From Opitutia bacterium (GTDB taxonomy: Bacteria; Verrucomicrobiota; Verrucomicrobiia; Opitutales; UBA953), in assembly GCA_947463395.1 (NCBI GenBank), contig CANHRV010000020.1, positions 1-13,847 on the forward strand: a stretch of DNA of 13,847 nt. The letters run 5' to 3'. Position 1 is the stretch's first letter; each line of letters starts with the position of its first letter. This document shows positions 6,255 to 13,702 of this stretch, in pieces. The position numbers and the translations under genes are program-made. The notes below the pieces were generated by a model. It worked only from the letters and a program-made list of their open reading frames with translations. It did no database searches and was not told the origin of the DNA.

Positions 6255-8063
6255 TTACTTTTCGCCGATTTTGACTGGGCAGGTTAAATACACCCCTTGT
6301 GGGTCGTTATAACTTTGGATTTGTTTTAGCCTATCCCAATGCGCGCGAATAAATTCTTTCGCTGGATTTCGAGTCACTGTACTACTAAATAAAAACGGTT
6401 CTTCCTCTTCATCAGATAACAATTTTTGTAAGAAATTGCCCCGTCCTTCATGCAGTGAGGGGTATTGAACAATCTCAGCATAATCAATCTTGGCTAAATT
6501 TTTGGAGAGTTGAATGGCATCATTCAAACTACCGAAATTATCGATGAGGCCAATTTCTCTGGCGTTGAGCCCGAGCCAGACGCGACCCTGTGCGATGGCA
6601 TGAACTTCGCTCCGCTTCATGCCTCTACCTTCGGCGACAATGCCCACAAAATCATCATAAACGCGATCCACGAGTTTTTGTACGATAGCGATTTCCTCTG
6701 GAGACGCCGAGCGGTGAGAAGAAAGTAAATCTGCATAGCGAGAAGTTTTGGCACCATCGACCCCTAGATTAATTTTTTTGGATAATTCCTCAAAATTGAA
6801 ATGCAGACCAAAAACACCAATCGATCCCGTAATCGTTGAGTTGTTGGCTAAGATTTTGGTGCCACGTGCACCAATGTAATACCCGCCACTCGCTGCTAAA
6901 TCGCCCATGGAGACGACTACAGGAATGCCTTTTTTGCGTAGTAATTCAACTTCACGGGCAATGATGTCGCTAGCAAACGCAGAGCCACCTGGACTATTAA
7001 TACGGAGCACAACGGCTTTCACCTGGTTATTGGATCGGATGTCTCGAAGATAATGGGCAAGTCGATCGCCGCCCACTTGTTCAGGCTCTCCCCATCCATC
7101 AACAATTTCTCCCTCTGCATAAACGACAGCGATGTGATTCGAGCTTTTTGTAAAACGAACTTTATTGCTGTATTTGGAGAGAGTTACCTGGCGGAACATC
7201 GTTTTTTCTGCTTCCGCATCGGCTCCCATTTCCAGCATTTTTTTGATTAATTCATCGCGCTGTAAGAGTCCGTCAGCGAGTTTGAGTTCAACGGCATCCT
7301 GACTGCTAAAAATACCCGCAGAATTGACGATACGATTTAGTTTTTCTGGGGTGAGGTTACGTGATTGACCGATATCTTGGATAATTTTTTTCCAGGCACC
7401 ACTGAGTAAAAGCTCGGTTTGTTCACGAGATGCCTCACTCATGTGATTTTCAGTAAAAGGCTCTACGGCAGATTTATATTTTCCTACCCGTGTTACTTGT
7501 ACGCCTACACCGATGGATTTCAAGGTATCGCCAAAATAGGCGTTATAAGATTCTAGTCCCTTTAATTCTAATTCGCCTGCGGGGTGGCAGTAAATTTTTT
7601 GCGCTACACTGGCCAAATAATACTCCGACTGACTACCGTTTTCAATCCAAGCAACGACGGGTTTGCCAGATTTTTTGAAGGCCTCAATGGATTGTCTAAT
7701 ATCACTAAGCTGTGTCAGTCCGGCCGACAATTTACCGGCAATCAAAATACCACAAATGTTTTTATCCTGTGCAGCGAGTTTGATGGCTTCGACCGCTCTC
7801 AATAAATCAACCTCAGGTGTATCATTTTTACTGATGAGAGATTCAATGGTTGGGGCTCCGTATTGAGGTGTATCTTTAATCACTAATCCATTACCAATGA
7901 CCAGAATGCTATTCTCTTTGAGAGTGAGAGGCGGTTTCTCTGGATGACTACTGGCAAGGCTGATTAAGGCGATTATCAGAGTTAGCCCTAAGAAGGCCGT
8001 CATCACGCCGGCTAAAAAAGTGCCGATGGCCGAAGCGAGAACGGATTTTAGAAAATCTTTCAT
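6255..8063 (-). CDS. sppA: Signal peptide peptidase SppA, 67K type
   Basis: A 602-aa membrane-bound serine/lysine protease that degrades signal peptides left in the inner membrane after secretion. One N-terminal TM segment (about residues 8-37) is followed by two tandem ClpP-like domains. The general base is the lysine of GKYKSAVEPF (Lys197 in this numbering), and the nucleophile is the serine of DLAASGGYYIG (Ser392); both match E. coli Lys209 and Ser409 in position and context. INSPGGSAFASD (oxyanion region) and ITGSIGVFG are also present. Length equals that of E. coli SppA (about 618), so this is the double-domain form, not the short SppA36K. I chose the ATG at 8063 because MKDFLKSVLAS is a proper basic n-region for the TM. 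An in-frame ATG at 8117 would add 18 residues upstream of it. The gene is convergent with the M48 protease and divergent from the 480-aa gene. Confidence 0.93.
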   Translation of the reverse strand: MKDFLKSVLASAIGTFLAGVMTAFLGLTLIIALISLASSHPEKPPLTLKENSILVIGNGLVIKDTPQYGAPTIESLISKNDTPEVDLLRAVEAIKLAAQDKNICGILIAGKLSAGLTQLSDIRQSIEAFKKSGKPVVAWIENGSQSEYYLASVAQKIYCHPAGELELKGLESYNAYFGDTLKSIGVGVQVTRVGKYKSAVEPFTENHMSEASREQTELLLSGAWKKIIQDIGQSRNLTPEKLNRIVNSAGIFSSQDAVELKLADGLLQRDELIKKMLEMGADAEAEKTMFRQVTLSKYSNKVRFTKSSNHIAVVYAEGEIVDGWGEPEQVGGDRLAHYLRDIRSNNQVKAVVLRINSPGGSAFASDIIAREVELLRKKGIPVVVSMGDLAASGGYYIGARGTKILANNSTITGSIGVFGLHFNFEELSKKINLGVDGAKTSRYADLLSSHRSASPEEIAIVQKLVDRVYDDFVGIVAEGRGMKRSEVHAIAQGRVWLGLNAREIGLIDNFGSLNDAIQLSKNLAKIDYAEIVQYPSLHEGRGNFLQKLLSDEEEEPFLFSSTVTRNPAKEFIRAHWDRLKQIQSYNDPQGVYLTCPVKIGEK

Positions 8064-8072
8064 GATAAATTG

Positions 8073-8078
8073 ATTATA
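8073..8078 (-). promoter_or_regulatory. Perfect -10 hexamer upstream of sppA
   Basis: On the minus strand TATAAT (8078-8073) lies 9 nt before the chosen sppA ATG at 8063. No convincing -35 box is found 16-18 nt upstream. If it is used, transcription would begin within about two or three nucleotides of the ATG, giving a nearly leaderless message; it would also exclude the longer start at 8117. Confidence 0.3.
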
Positions 8079-8184
8079 AGATAACATCACTATGCTGGTT
8101 TGGCCAATAATCGCCAAGCAAAAGTAACATTTTTCATCAGCGTTTCCGCTCGTTTTCTTAGTCTAGACATCTCACACTCAAGTT

Positions 8185-9627
8185 ATGTCCGATCCTACTC
8201 AAGAACCTGGTGCGGCCACGGCTCGCAAAGCTTTAGCGATTAACTTGGACCGTTCCGCCTACGGAGTTTTTGCTGAAATTGGTGCAGGCCAAGAGGTGGT
8301 TCGACATTTCTTTAAGGCCGGCGGTGCCTCTGGTACGGTTGCAAAAAGTATGTCGGCTTACGACATGCGGGTAAGTGATGCTATTTATGGTCATCCTAAA
8401 CGCTATGTATCGCGCGAGCGTTTAGAACAAATGATGAATCACGAGTATGGTTTACTGGTGGATCGCTTAGCGGTTGAGCGTGGAGCACAAACGCGATTCT
8501 TTGCTTTTGCGGATACGGTCGCAACAACGCCGCACGATGGTAAAGGGCAGGGGCATTCCTGGATGGGGATGCGTTTTCAGGCAACCCCGATCGCCGAACC
8601 GAGTGAAGTGATTCTTCACTTGCGACTTTGGGATCGAGATGCGGGACGCCAGCAAGATGCTCTTGGCATCGTCGGCGTGAACTTAATTCATGCGGCTCTC
8701 AACAACCGCGGTTTTGTTGATGCTTTTTTGCAGTCATTGGTTGACGAAGTCGGGTCGGGTCGGGTCGAAGTTGATTTTGTTCATTTTAGCGGACCCGCTT
8801 TTGCGGGGTTTGATAATCACCTCGCTTCCATTCAATTGGTTCGATTGGGCTTAACCGATGCGGTTTTGTTTGATGGAGAAGGTAAGCCCGCCGTTCCGGG
8901 TGAATTTTTTTACAAGAAATCAGTCCTTGTTGCTCGTGGCACTTTTCGCCCTGTTTCCTTGGTTAACGTCGACATGTTGGCTTGTGCCGAGAAGGCGACA
9001 GGCGATTTAAAAGATACCGTTTCACTTTTTGAAATGTCGATTGGGCATGACCCGAGTCCGAAATCGGAAATTCTTTCCCGAATTAAACTTGTTTCCACTC
9101 TCGGACGGCCTCTCTTGGTAACTCGTTTACGTGGATGGTATCGTTTGCCTGCTTACTTCCGTCTACACACCGATGGGAAAATTGCCTTGGTGGCCGGCAT
9201 GAATAATTTGGTGGATCTCTTTAACCCCGATTATTACTCGAACCTCGAGGGTGGTGTCTTGGAAGCTTGTGGCCGACTTTTCAAAGAAGGCGTTCGCGTG
9301 ATGGTTTACCCGATGCGGGGTGATCAATTGCGCCGACTAGTTTCTGATCCTATTGCCTGTCAGGTCTGTTTTCCTGAGACTTATCAAGTCGATGTTGATT
9401 CGGTGGTCACGGCAGCCGATGTACAGGTTCGACCTAAAGTTGCTGGGCTTTTTGAGCATTTGCGCACGAATGGATTCCTTGTTCCGATAACGGGGGCCAG
9501 TTCGCAGTCGTTAGCCTGTCAGCCTCGAACACTGGCTGATCGTATTCATGCTGGCACGGAAGGATGGGAGAGGGAGGTGCCACAGGCCGTCGCTGATGAA
9601 ATTAAACGCCTAAAACTCTGGCTTTAA
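8185..9627 (+). CDS. Conserved protein of unknown function (480 aa, soluble)
   Basis: No enzyme motif can be named. The protein has no signal peptide, no membrane segment and no beta-barrel pattern, so it is probably cytoplasmic. Dense conserved-looking blocks are YGVFAEIGAGQEVVRHFF (26-43), GGASGTVAKSMSAYDM (46-61), SDAIYG (64-69), TRFFAFADTV (103-112), GHSWMGMRFQ (123-132) and, later, LFEMSIGHD, RGWYRLPAYFR and VAGMNNLVDLF. I recognise the AEIGAGQEV...SAYDM signature as typical of a widespread uncharacterised bacterial family; I recall some members being labelled TonB-dependent receptor, which this sequence does not support. Start: ATG at 8185 after a 121-nt divergent spacer shared with sppA, without a Shine-Dalgarno sequence. 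The membrane protein 67 nt downstream may be cotranscribed. Coding status is very strong; function is unknown. Confidence 0.9.
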   Translation: MSDPTQEPGAATARKALAINLDRSAYGVFAEIGAGQEVVRHFFKAGGASGTVAKSMSAYDMRVSDAIYGHPKRYVSRERLEQMMNHEYGLLVDRLAVERGAQTRFFAFADTVATTPHDGKGQGHSWMGMRFQATPIAEPSEVILHLRLWDRDAGRQQDALGIVGVNLIHAALNNRGFVDAFLQSLVDEVGSGRVEVDFVHFSGPAFAGFDNHLASIQLVRLGLTDAVLFDGEGKPAVPGEFFYKKSVLVARGTFRPVSLVNVDMLACAEKATGDLKDTVSLFEMSIGHDPSPKSEILSRIKLVSTLGRPLLVTRLRGWYRLPAYFRLHTDGKIALVAGMNNLVDLFNPDYYSNLEGGVLEACGRLFKEGVRVMVYPMRGDQLRRLVSDPIACQVCFPETYQVDVDSVVTAADVQVRPKVAGLFEHLRTNGFLVPITGASSQSLACQPRTLADRIHAGTEGWEREVPQAVADEIKRLKLWL

Positions 9628-9694
9628 AATCGCAGGAGCGAGAATTGCACTGGCAGTTTGCACATTTTGAGGTCTGCCTTATCTCTGTTTCTCT

Positions 9695-10297
9695 ATGTCA
9701 GGTTTGACCACATTGCCCTCTAAATCGGGTGCGGAATTGGCGCTTTCGGTTGAGCGGGCTTATCGCGAAGCGGTCATCCTCGATCGACTTGGTGCTCTCT
9801 GGTCGCTCATTTTAGCTAAATGCTTTTTAGCCCAATGGGCGATTCATCAGTATCAGATTCCTATCAGTGGCCTGCGTTACATTTGGTCGCTGACTCTCGT
9901 CATGGCGCTCTTGGCCACAGTCATGTATTTGCGCGCACATCATTTATCTTTGCGTCTGTTTCCCAATCAATTTCGCGTTGGTTCTGCGATACTGGCTGGC
10001 TTACTTGTTTCGGGTGGATTTATTTTTTATGCACACGCGGCTCTAAGTTTACTCTCCTTTGCGTCGGCGATGGCTATCGCCTCCGCTTTAATGGGGACAT
10101 GGTCCTTGGCTCGTGCTTCGTTACGTCTCGCTTATGAACCTCTCTGTGGCACGATTCTCTGGTGGTGTTTTGCCGGTTTTGCTCTGCGAGGCTCTGACAA
10201 TGATGCTTTAGCCTGGGTGGGCCTAGGTTTTCTCATGGCACAATCCCTCCCTGGATTTGCTTTGGCGCGTCGTACTGAACGCAAGATGAGAGTTTAA
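9695..10297 (+). CDS. Hypothetical polytopic membrane protein (200 aa)
   Basis: I do not recognise the family. An N-terminal amphipathic region (1-32) precedes about six hydrophobic segments near residues 33-51, 61-80, 96-114, 116-136, 151-166 and 170-190, and the C-terminus is strongly basic (ARRTERKMRV), predicting cytoplasmic N- and C-termini. Conserved-looking polar residues inside the membrane are few, so no transporter or enzyme class can be argued. ATG at 9695 is preceded by a pyrimidine-rich leader without a Shine-Dalgarno sequence. It follows the 480-aa gene by 67 nt with no terminator between them, so the two may be cotranscribed. Its TAA overlaps the stop of the convergent regulator gene. 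Codon pattern and downstream boundary support a real gene. Confidence 0.75.
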   Translation: MSGLTTLPSKSGAELALSVERAYREAVILDRLGALWSLILAKCFLAQWAIHQYQIPISGLRYIWSLTLVMALLATVMYLRAHHLSLRLFPNQFRVGSAILAGLLVSGGFIFYAHAALSLLSFASAMAIASALMGTWSLARASLRLAYEPLCGTILWWCFAGFALRGSDNDALAWVGLGFLMAQSLPGFALARRTERKMRV

Positions 10298-11199
10298 TCT
10301 CCTTCGGGCTTTTTATTGCCGAGTCCGTTGAGCATTAAAGAAAGAAAACGCTTCATGGCTGGAGTCATGACTCGGCCTTTGCGATGAAGAATGGCGAGCG
10401 GACGAACCACGTGGCGATCGCGTAGACGCAGTTTGACCAGAGTCCCTTGCTCAATTTCTTGTCGAATGGTTCCCTCGGGTACGAGTGCCACTCCTGCATC
10501 GACTTCTACCGCACGTTTTAAAGTCTCGATATTATCGAATTCCATCGTGGGTTCGAGTTCGATGCGTTGTTCACGGAAGAATTGATCGAGTGCTTTTCGC
10601 GTCGGAATATCTTGGTCGAAACCAATAAAACGACAGCCCTGTAAGTCGGCTAACTCAATTTCTTTTTTACCTGCTAATTTGTGTTTGGGAGCACAGATGG
10701 CGACCAACTGATCTTCCATGAAAGGAATGATTTCTACCTGACGGTATTTTTGCGGATAAGCTACGAGACCAAAATCAGCCGTGCTGGAAAAAACGTCTTC
10801 GTAAACCAGATTGGATCGACGATACTCGATGCGAACATTTACATGCGGGTACTCTTGCATGAATCGTTTTACGTAAGGAGGCAACTCATGGAGACCAATG
10901 GAAACAATGGTGGAGACATGAACCGTACCGCTGACCACTTTGCGCATCTCTTGCATTTCGCTCGAGACTTCCTCGTAACGATTTAAGATATCACGGGAAG
11001 CTTCATAGAGGCTACGACCTTCTCGGGTAAGACGAAATTGTTTCTGACTGCGATCGACGATGAGTACATTGAAGTGTTTCTCCATCGAACGGAGTTGCTG
11101 ACTGACAGCGGACTGGGTAATCGAGTTTAATTTGGCTGCTTTGGAGAAACTCTCGTTGTCGACCAAGTCGCGGAAAATTTTAAGGTTTTCGATGTGCAT
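10294..11199 (-). CDS. LysR-type transcriptional regulator
   Basis: A 301-aa DNA-binding regulator with the standard LysR layout. The N-terminal winged helix-turn-helix (about residues 1-60) contains SFSKAAKLNSITQSAVSQQL, and a linker helix follows (about 62-90). The effector-binding domain begins at GTVHVSTIVSIG and contains DFGLVAYP, IPFMEDQLVAICAPKHKLAG, the domain-swapping IPTRKALDQFF region and VDAGVALVPEGTI. It is closest in style to the CysL/CbbR group; the effector and targets cannot be told from sequence. I chose the ATG at 11199 because MHIENLKIFRDLV is the usual first helix; an in-frame ATG at 11247 would add 16 uncharacteristic residues and cover a likely operator. The gene is divergent from yggS-recN, which it might regulate, though LysR proteins more often control a metabolic gene and themselves. 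Confidence 0.93.
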   Translation of the reverse strand: MHIENLKIFRDLVDNESFSKAAKLNSITQSAVSQQLRSMEKHFNVLIVDRSQKQFRLTREGRSLYEASRDILNRYEEVSSEMQEMRKVVSGTVHVSTIVSIGLHELPPYVKRFMQEYPHVNVRIEYRRSNLVYEDVFSSTADFGLVAYPQKYRQVEIIPFMEDQLVAICAPKHKLAGKKEIELADLQGCRFIGFDQDIPTRKALDQFFREQRIELEPTMEFDNIETLKRAVEVDAGVALVPEGTIRQEIEQGTLVKLRLRDRHVVRPLAILHRKGRVMTPAMKRFLSLMLNGLGNKKPEGD

Positions 11200-11217
11200 A
11201 GAAAACGAGCGAGTAGG

Positions 11218-11232
11218 ATTAATAAATCTAAT
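11218..11232. promoter_or_regulatory. Candidate LysR-type operator (ATTA-N7-TAAT)
   Basis: A 15-bp dyad ATTA-N7-TAAT sits 18 nt upstream of the regulator ATG in the divergent spacer. It fits the T-N11-A core of LysR-type boxes. At this position it would be expected to mediate autorepression. The flanking bases do not extend the symmetry, and AT-rich dyads arise by chance, so support is modest. Confidence 0.35.
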
Positions 11233-11342
11233 ACAAAAACGCTTCAAGTGTAGATTTTCTTATCGTAGGTCTTAGGTGCTTTTGGGTCGCTTCAAGCCGT
11301 GGGCATTGACTCTAGGGCAGTATCTGCTTCCCATTGGTGAAA

Positions 11343-12041
11343 ATGGTCACCTACGCCCAGTTTAGGGTTAATTGTGAGGCAGTTTTGGCCCGAATCCGCG
11401 AGGCCTGCCGTCATTGCGGAAGAGACCCTTCCACGGTAAGACTTCTGCCTGTAACCAAAACCCACCCAGTGGAGGCGGCTCTTTTTGCCTATGAGTTTGG
11501 TTTGCGTGCGGTGGGTGAAAATCGGGTGCAAGAGGCCCAAGCGAAACGACCATTGTCTCCTCCCGATTTGCGCTGGGAGTTAATTGGCCATTTGCAGTCG
11601 AATAAGGCCAAACAGGCTCTGCAAATTTTTGACGTCATTCAATCGGTGGACTCGATTGATTTGGTCAAGAGACTAGGTCGGATTGCCCAGGAACTGAATG
11701 TCCAACGCGATGTGTATATTCAAGTAAACGCAGGCAATGATCCAGCAAAGTTTGGTTGCGATTTAAGTTTAGCACCAGCGTTAATCGAAGTAGCACTTGC
11801 TCAACCAGCCCTTCGGGTTGTAGGATTAATGGCTGTGCCACCTCTCTCTGATGGACTCGATGCTGCGGAGCGAACTTTTCAGGAGTTGCGTCTTTGTCGT
11901 GATGCTCTTGAGGTTCAGTTTCAGATTAAGCTTCCCGAGCTTTCGATGGGAATGAGTGGAGATTTGGAAGTCGCCATCGCGGCAGGTTCGACCTGCGTGC
12001 GCGTGGGTTCATCTTTATACGGCAGTCGTCCCGCCCCATGA
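11343..12041 (+). CDS. yggS: YggS/PROSC family pyridoxal phosphate homeostasis protein
   Basis: A 232-aa cytoplasmic PLP-binding protein with an alanine-racemase-like TIM barrel and no known catalytic activity; the family buffers PLP and affects amino-acid and vitamin B6 balance. The PLP lysine is Lys39 in LLPVTKTHP. Other family landmarks are GENRVQEAQAK, WELIGHLQSNKAK, the IQSVDSIDLVKRL helix, VNAGNDPAKFGCDLS, GLMAVPP and the phosphate-binding end LSMGMSGDLEVAIAAGST...RVGSSLYGSR. Length matches E. coli YggS (234 aa). I chose ATG at 11343; TTG at 11334 and GTG at 11337 are in frame but unnecessary. No Shine-Dalgarno sequence is visible. Its stop overlaps the recN ATG by 4 nt, so the two are cotranscribed and probably coupled. 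Identification is secure. Confidence 0.95.
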   Translation: MVTYAQFRVNCEAVLARIREACRHCGRDPSTVRLLPVTKTHPVEAALFAYEFGLRAVGENRVQEAQAKRPLSPPDLRWELIGHLQSNKAKQALQIFDVIQSVDSIDLVKRLGRIAQELNVQRDVYIQVNAGNDPAKFGCDLSLAPALIEVALAQPALRVVGLMAVPPLSDGLDAAERTFQELRLCRDALEVQFQIKLPELSMGMSGDLEVAIAAGSTCVRVGSSLYGSRPAP

Positions 12042-13696
12042 TTCGCCGTCTTGTCATTCGTGATCTCGCCTTGATGGATAAGGCGGAGTTAGAGATGGGG
12101 TCAGGTTTTACCGTGGTGACAGGAGAAACGGGAGCCGGTAAGTCGGTTTTACTAGGAGCCTTCTCCTTGTTGGCGGGTAATCGAACAAACAAAGCCGTTG
12201 TTCGCAAAGGAGCGGAAGAATGTTCTGTGGAAGCAGAACTAGAAATGGCTCATCCCCAAGAAATTAATCAGGTTTTAGAGCAGTTGCATTTACCCAGATG
12301 TGAGGAGGGCTTACTCATCCTCAAGCGCACCGTTCCTGTCAGTAAGGCCGGACGGGTTTCAATCAACGGTGAAGCAGCGACTCTCGCTCAGTTGCAAAAA
12401 TTAGGGGAATGCTGGATTGATTTTCATGGACCCGGTGAGCCCCAGAAACTTTTGCGAGCCGAGACGCAACTGGAGATGCTCGATTTACATGCTGGCCATG
12501 AATTAGCTTTGCAGGCTTATCGTTTGCTTTGGCGCCAACACACCGAGACGCTTCGACAAATCGAGGAAATTTCTAACGCCGAAAAAGTTTCGGACGATGA
12601 AGCGACTTTTTTGAGAATGCAGTGTGAGAAGATGGACCGTTTGGATCTCAGCGAAGAAGCGGTATTGAAGCTTGAGCGAGACCATTTACGTCATTCACGC
12701 TTGCAAGAACTCGCTGCCTTTTTGGCTCAAATGGAGGAAGGATTGGGCTCGGAGGGGTTGAGTCATCTCGTACCGAAGGTCCTCAAAACAGCTCAAGATA
12801 TCGCACGGATTGATCCCGAAGCGGCTCCGCTATTTGAACGCATGGAATCTTTGGCTGCAGAAATTGACGACTTGCGTGCCGATTATGCACGGCTGGCTCG
12901 CGGATTGAATAGGGATGAAGAGTCGCTCGCCGAATTAGATGAAAAAATGAATCTCTGGTTGGATTTGAAGCGTAAATATGGGCCAAGTGCCGAGTCGGTT
13001 CGAGAAAAGCGGGAGCAAATTCGTCGCCGTTTGCTTTCTCAAGGTGAAGTCGAGGCTCAGGTGGCTCGATGGCAGGCTTCTTTGGTTCAGCTCGAAGCTG
13101 ATCTGAAAAAACAAGCTACGGTTTTACATTCTGCACGTTTTAAAGCGGCCGATAAACTTGCTTCGGCAGCTCGAAAAATGTTGGGCTCGCTTGGCTTTAA
13201 AAAAGCCGATTTGAAAATTGCTGTGACGGCGAGTGATTTAGGGCCCACGGGTGCCGATAAAGTACAGTTTCTCTTCTGTCCTAATGCAGGACAGGATTTA
13301 CTGCCACTAAGTCAAATTGCTTCAAGTGGTGAAGCGGCGCGAGTGATGCTCGCACTGAAAACAGTATTGGCTAAGGTCGATCAAACGCCCGTTTTGGTCT
13401 TCGACGAGGTTGACGCTAATGTCGGTGGTGAAATTGGTGCTCAAGTTGGACGTGAATTAGCCGCGCTCGGTAAAAATCACCAAGTTTTTTGTGTAACCCA
13501 TCTTCCTCAAGTTGCTGCCTTAGGACATTCTCACCTCGTCGTCACCAAAACCCAGGATGAGAAATCAACCACCGTTGAAATTCACTCCGTACACCGAAAG
13601 CGAAAAGAAAGAGAAATGGAATTGGCCCGTATGTTGGGTGATCGAAACAGCAAAGTCGCTCTCTCGCATGCACGAGAATTACTTGATGGAGCTTAA
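12038..13696 (+). CDS. recN: DNA repair protein RecN (SMC-like ATPase)
   Basis: A 552-aa SMC-like ATPase, length typical of RecN, acting early at DNA double-strand breaks. Walker A is GETGAGKS (Gly29-Ser36) in the N-terminal lobe, preceded by the usual RLVIRDLALMD start. A long coiled-coil region (about 160-375) is charged and heptad-like. The C-terminal lobe has the ABC signature as LSQIASSGEAARVMLALK (424-441), Walker B VLVFDEVD (452-459) with catalytic Glu457, and CVTHLPQVAALGHSH. Compared with the usual ASGGELSR and DEVDxGISG, this protein reads ASSGEAAR and DEVDANVGGEIG; the signature serine (Ser429) and second glycine (Gly431) remain. This may be lineage-typical rather than inactivating. 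The ATG overlaps the yggS TGA. No LexA-like operator was identified upstream. It ends 6 nt before the convergent dehydrogenase stop. Confidence 0.95.
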   Translation: MIRRLVIRDLALMDKAELEMGSGFTVVTGETGAGKSVLLGAFSLLAGNRTNKAVVRKGAEECSVEAELEMAHPQEINQVLEQLHLPRCEEGLLILKRTVPVSKAGRVSINGEAATLAQLQKLGECWIDFHGPGEPQKLLRAETQLEMLDLHAGHELALQAYRLLWRQHTETLRQIEEISNAEKVSDDEATFLRMQCEKMDRLDLSEEAVLKLERDHLRHSRLQELAAFLAQMEEGLGSEGLSHLVPKVLKTAQDIARIDPEAAPLFERMESLAAEIDDLRADYARLARGLNRDEESLAELDEKMNLWLDLKRKYGPSAESVREKREQIRRRLLSQGEVEAQVARWQASLVQLEADLKKQATVLHSARFKAADKLASAARKMLGSLGFKKADLKIAVTASDLGPTGADKVQFLFCPNAGQDLLPLSQIASSGEAARVMLALKTVLAKVDQTPVLVFDEVDANVGGEIGAQVGRELAALGKNHQVFCVTHLPQVAALGHSHLVVTKTQDEKSTTVEIHSVHRKRKEREMELARMLGDRNSKVALSHARELLDGA

Positions 13697-13702
13697 GAAT
13701 TT

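Noticed and set aside
8064..8117. N-terminal extension of SppA starting at 8117
   Set aside because: The extra 18 residues precede a normal basic n-region and cover a perfect -10 hexamer, so the start at 8063 is preferred.
8161..8168. GTCTAGAC palindrome upstream of the 480-aa gene
   Set aside because: An 8-bp palindrome alone, without flanking symmetry or a partner site, is expected by chance.
8185..9627. TonB-dependent receptor label for the 480-aa protein
   Set aside because: There is no signal peptide, plug domain, TonB box or beta-barrel pattern, and the chain is too short for a receptor.
9631..9642. Small hairpin TCGC-AGGA-GCGA after the 480-aa gene
   Set aside because: A 4-bp stem with no T-run is too weak to call a terminator.
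11200..11247. N-terminal extension of the LysR protein starting at 11247
   Set aside because: The 16 extra residues lie before the canonical first helix and would cover the candidate operator.
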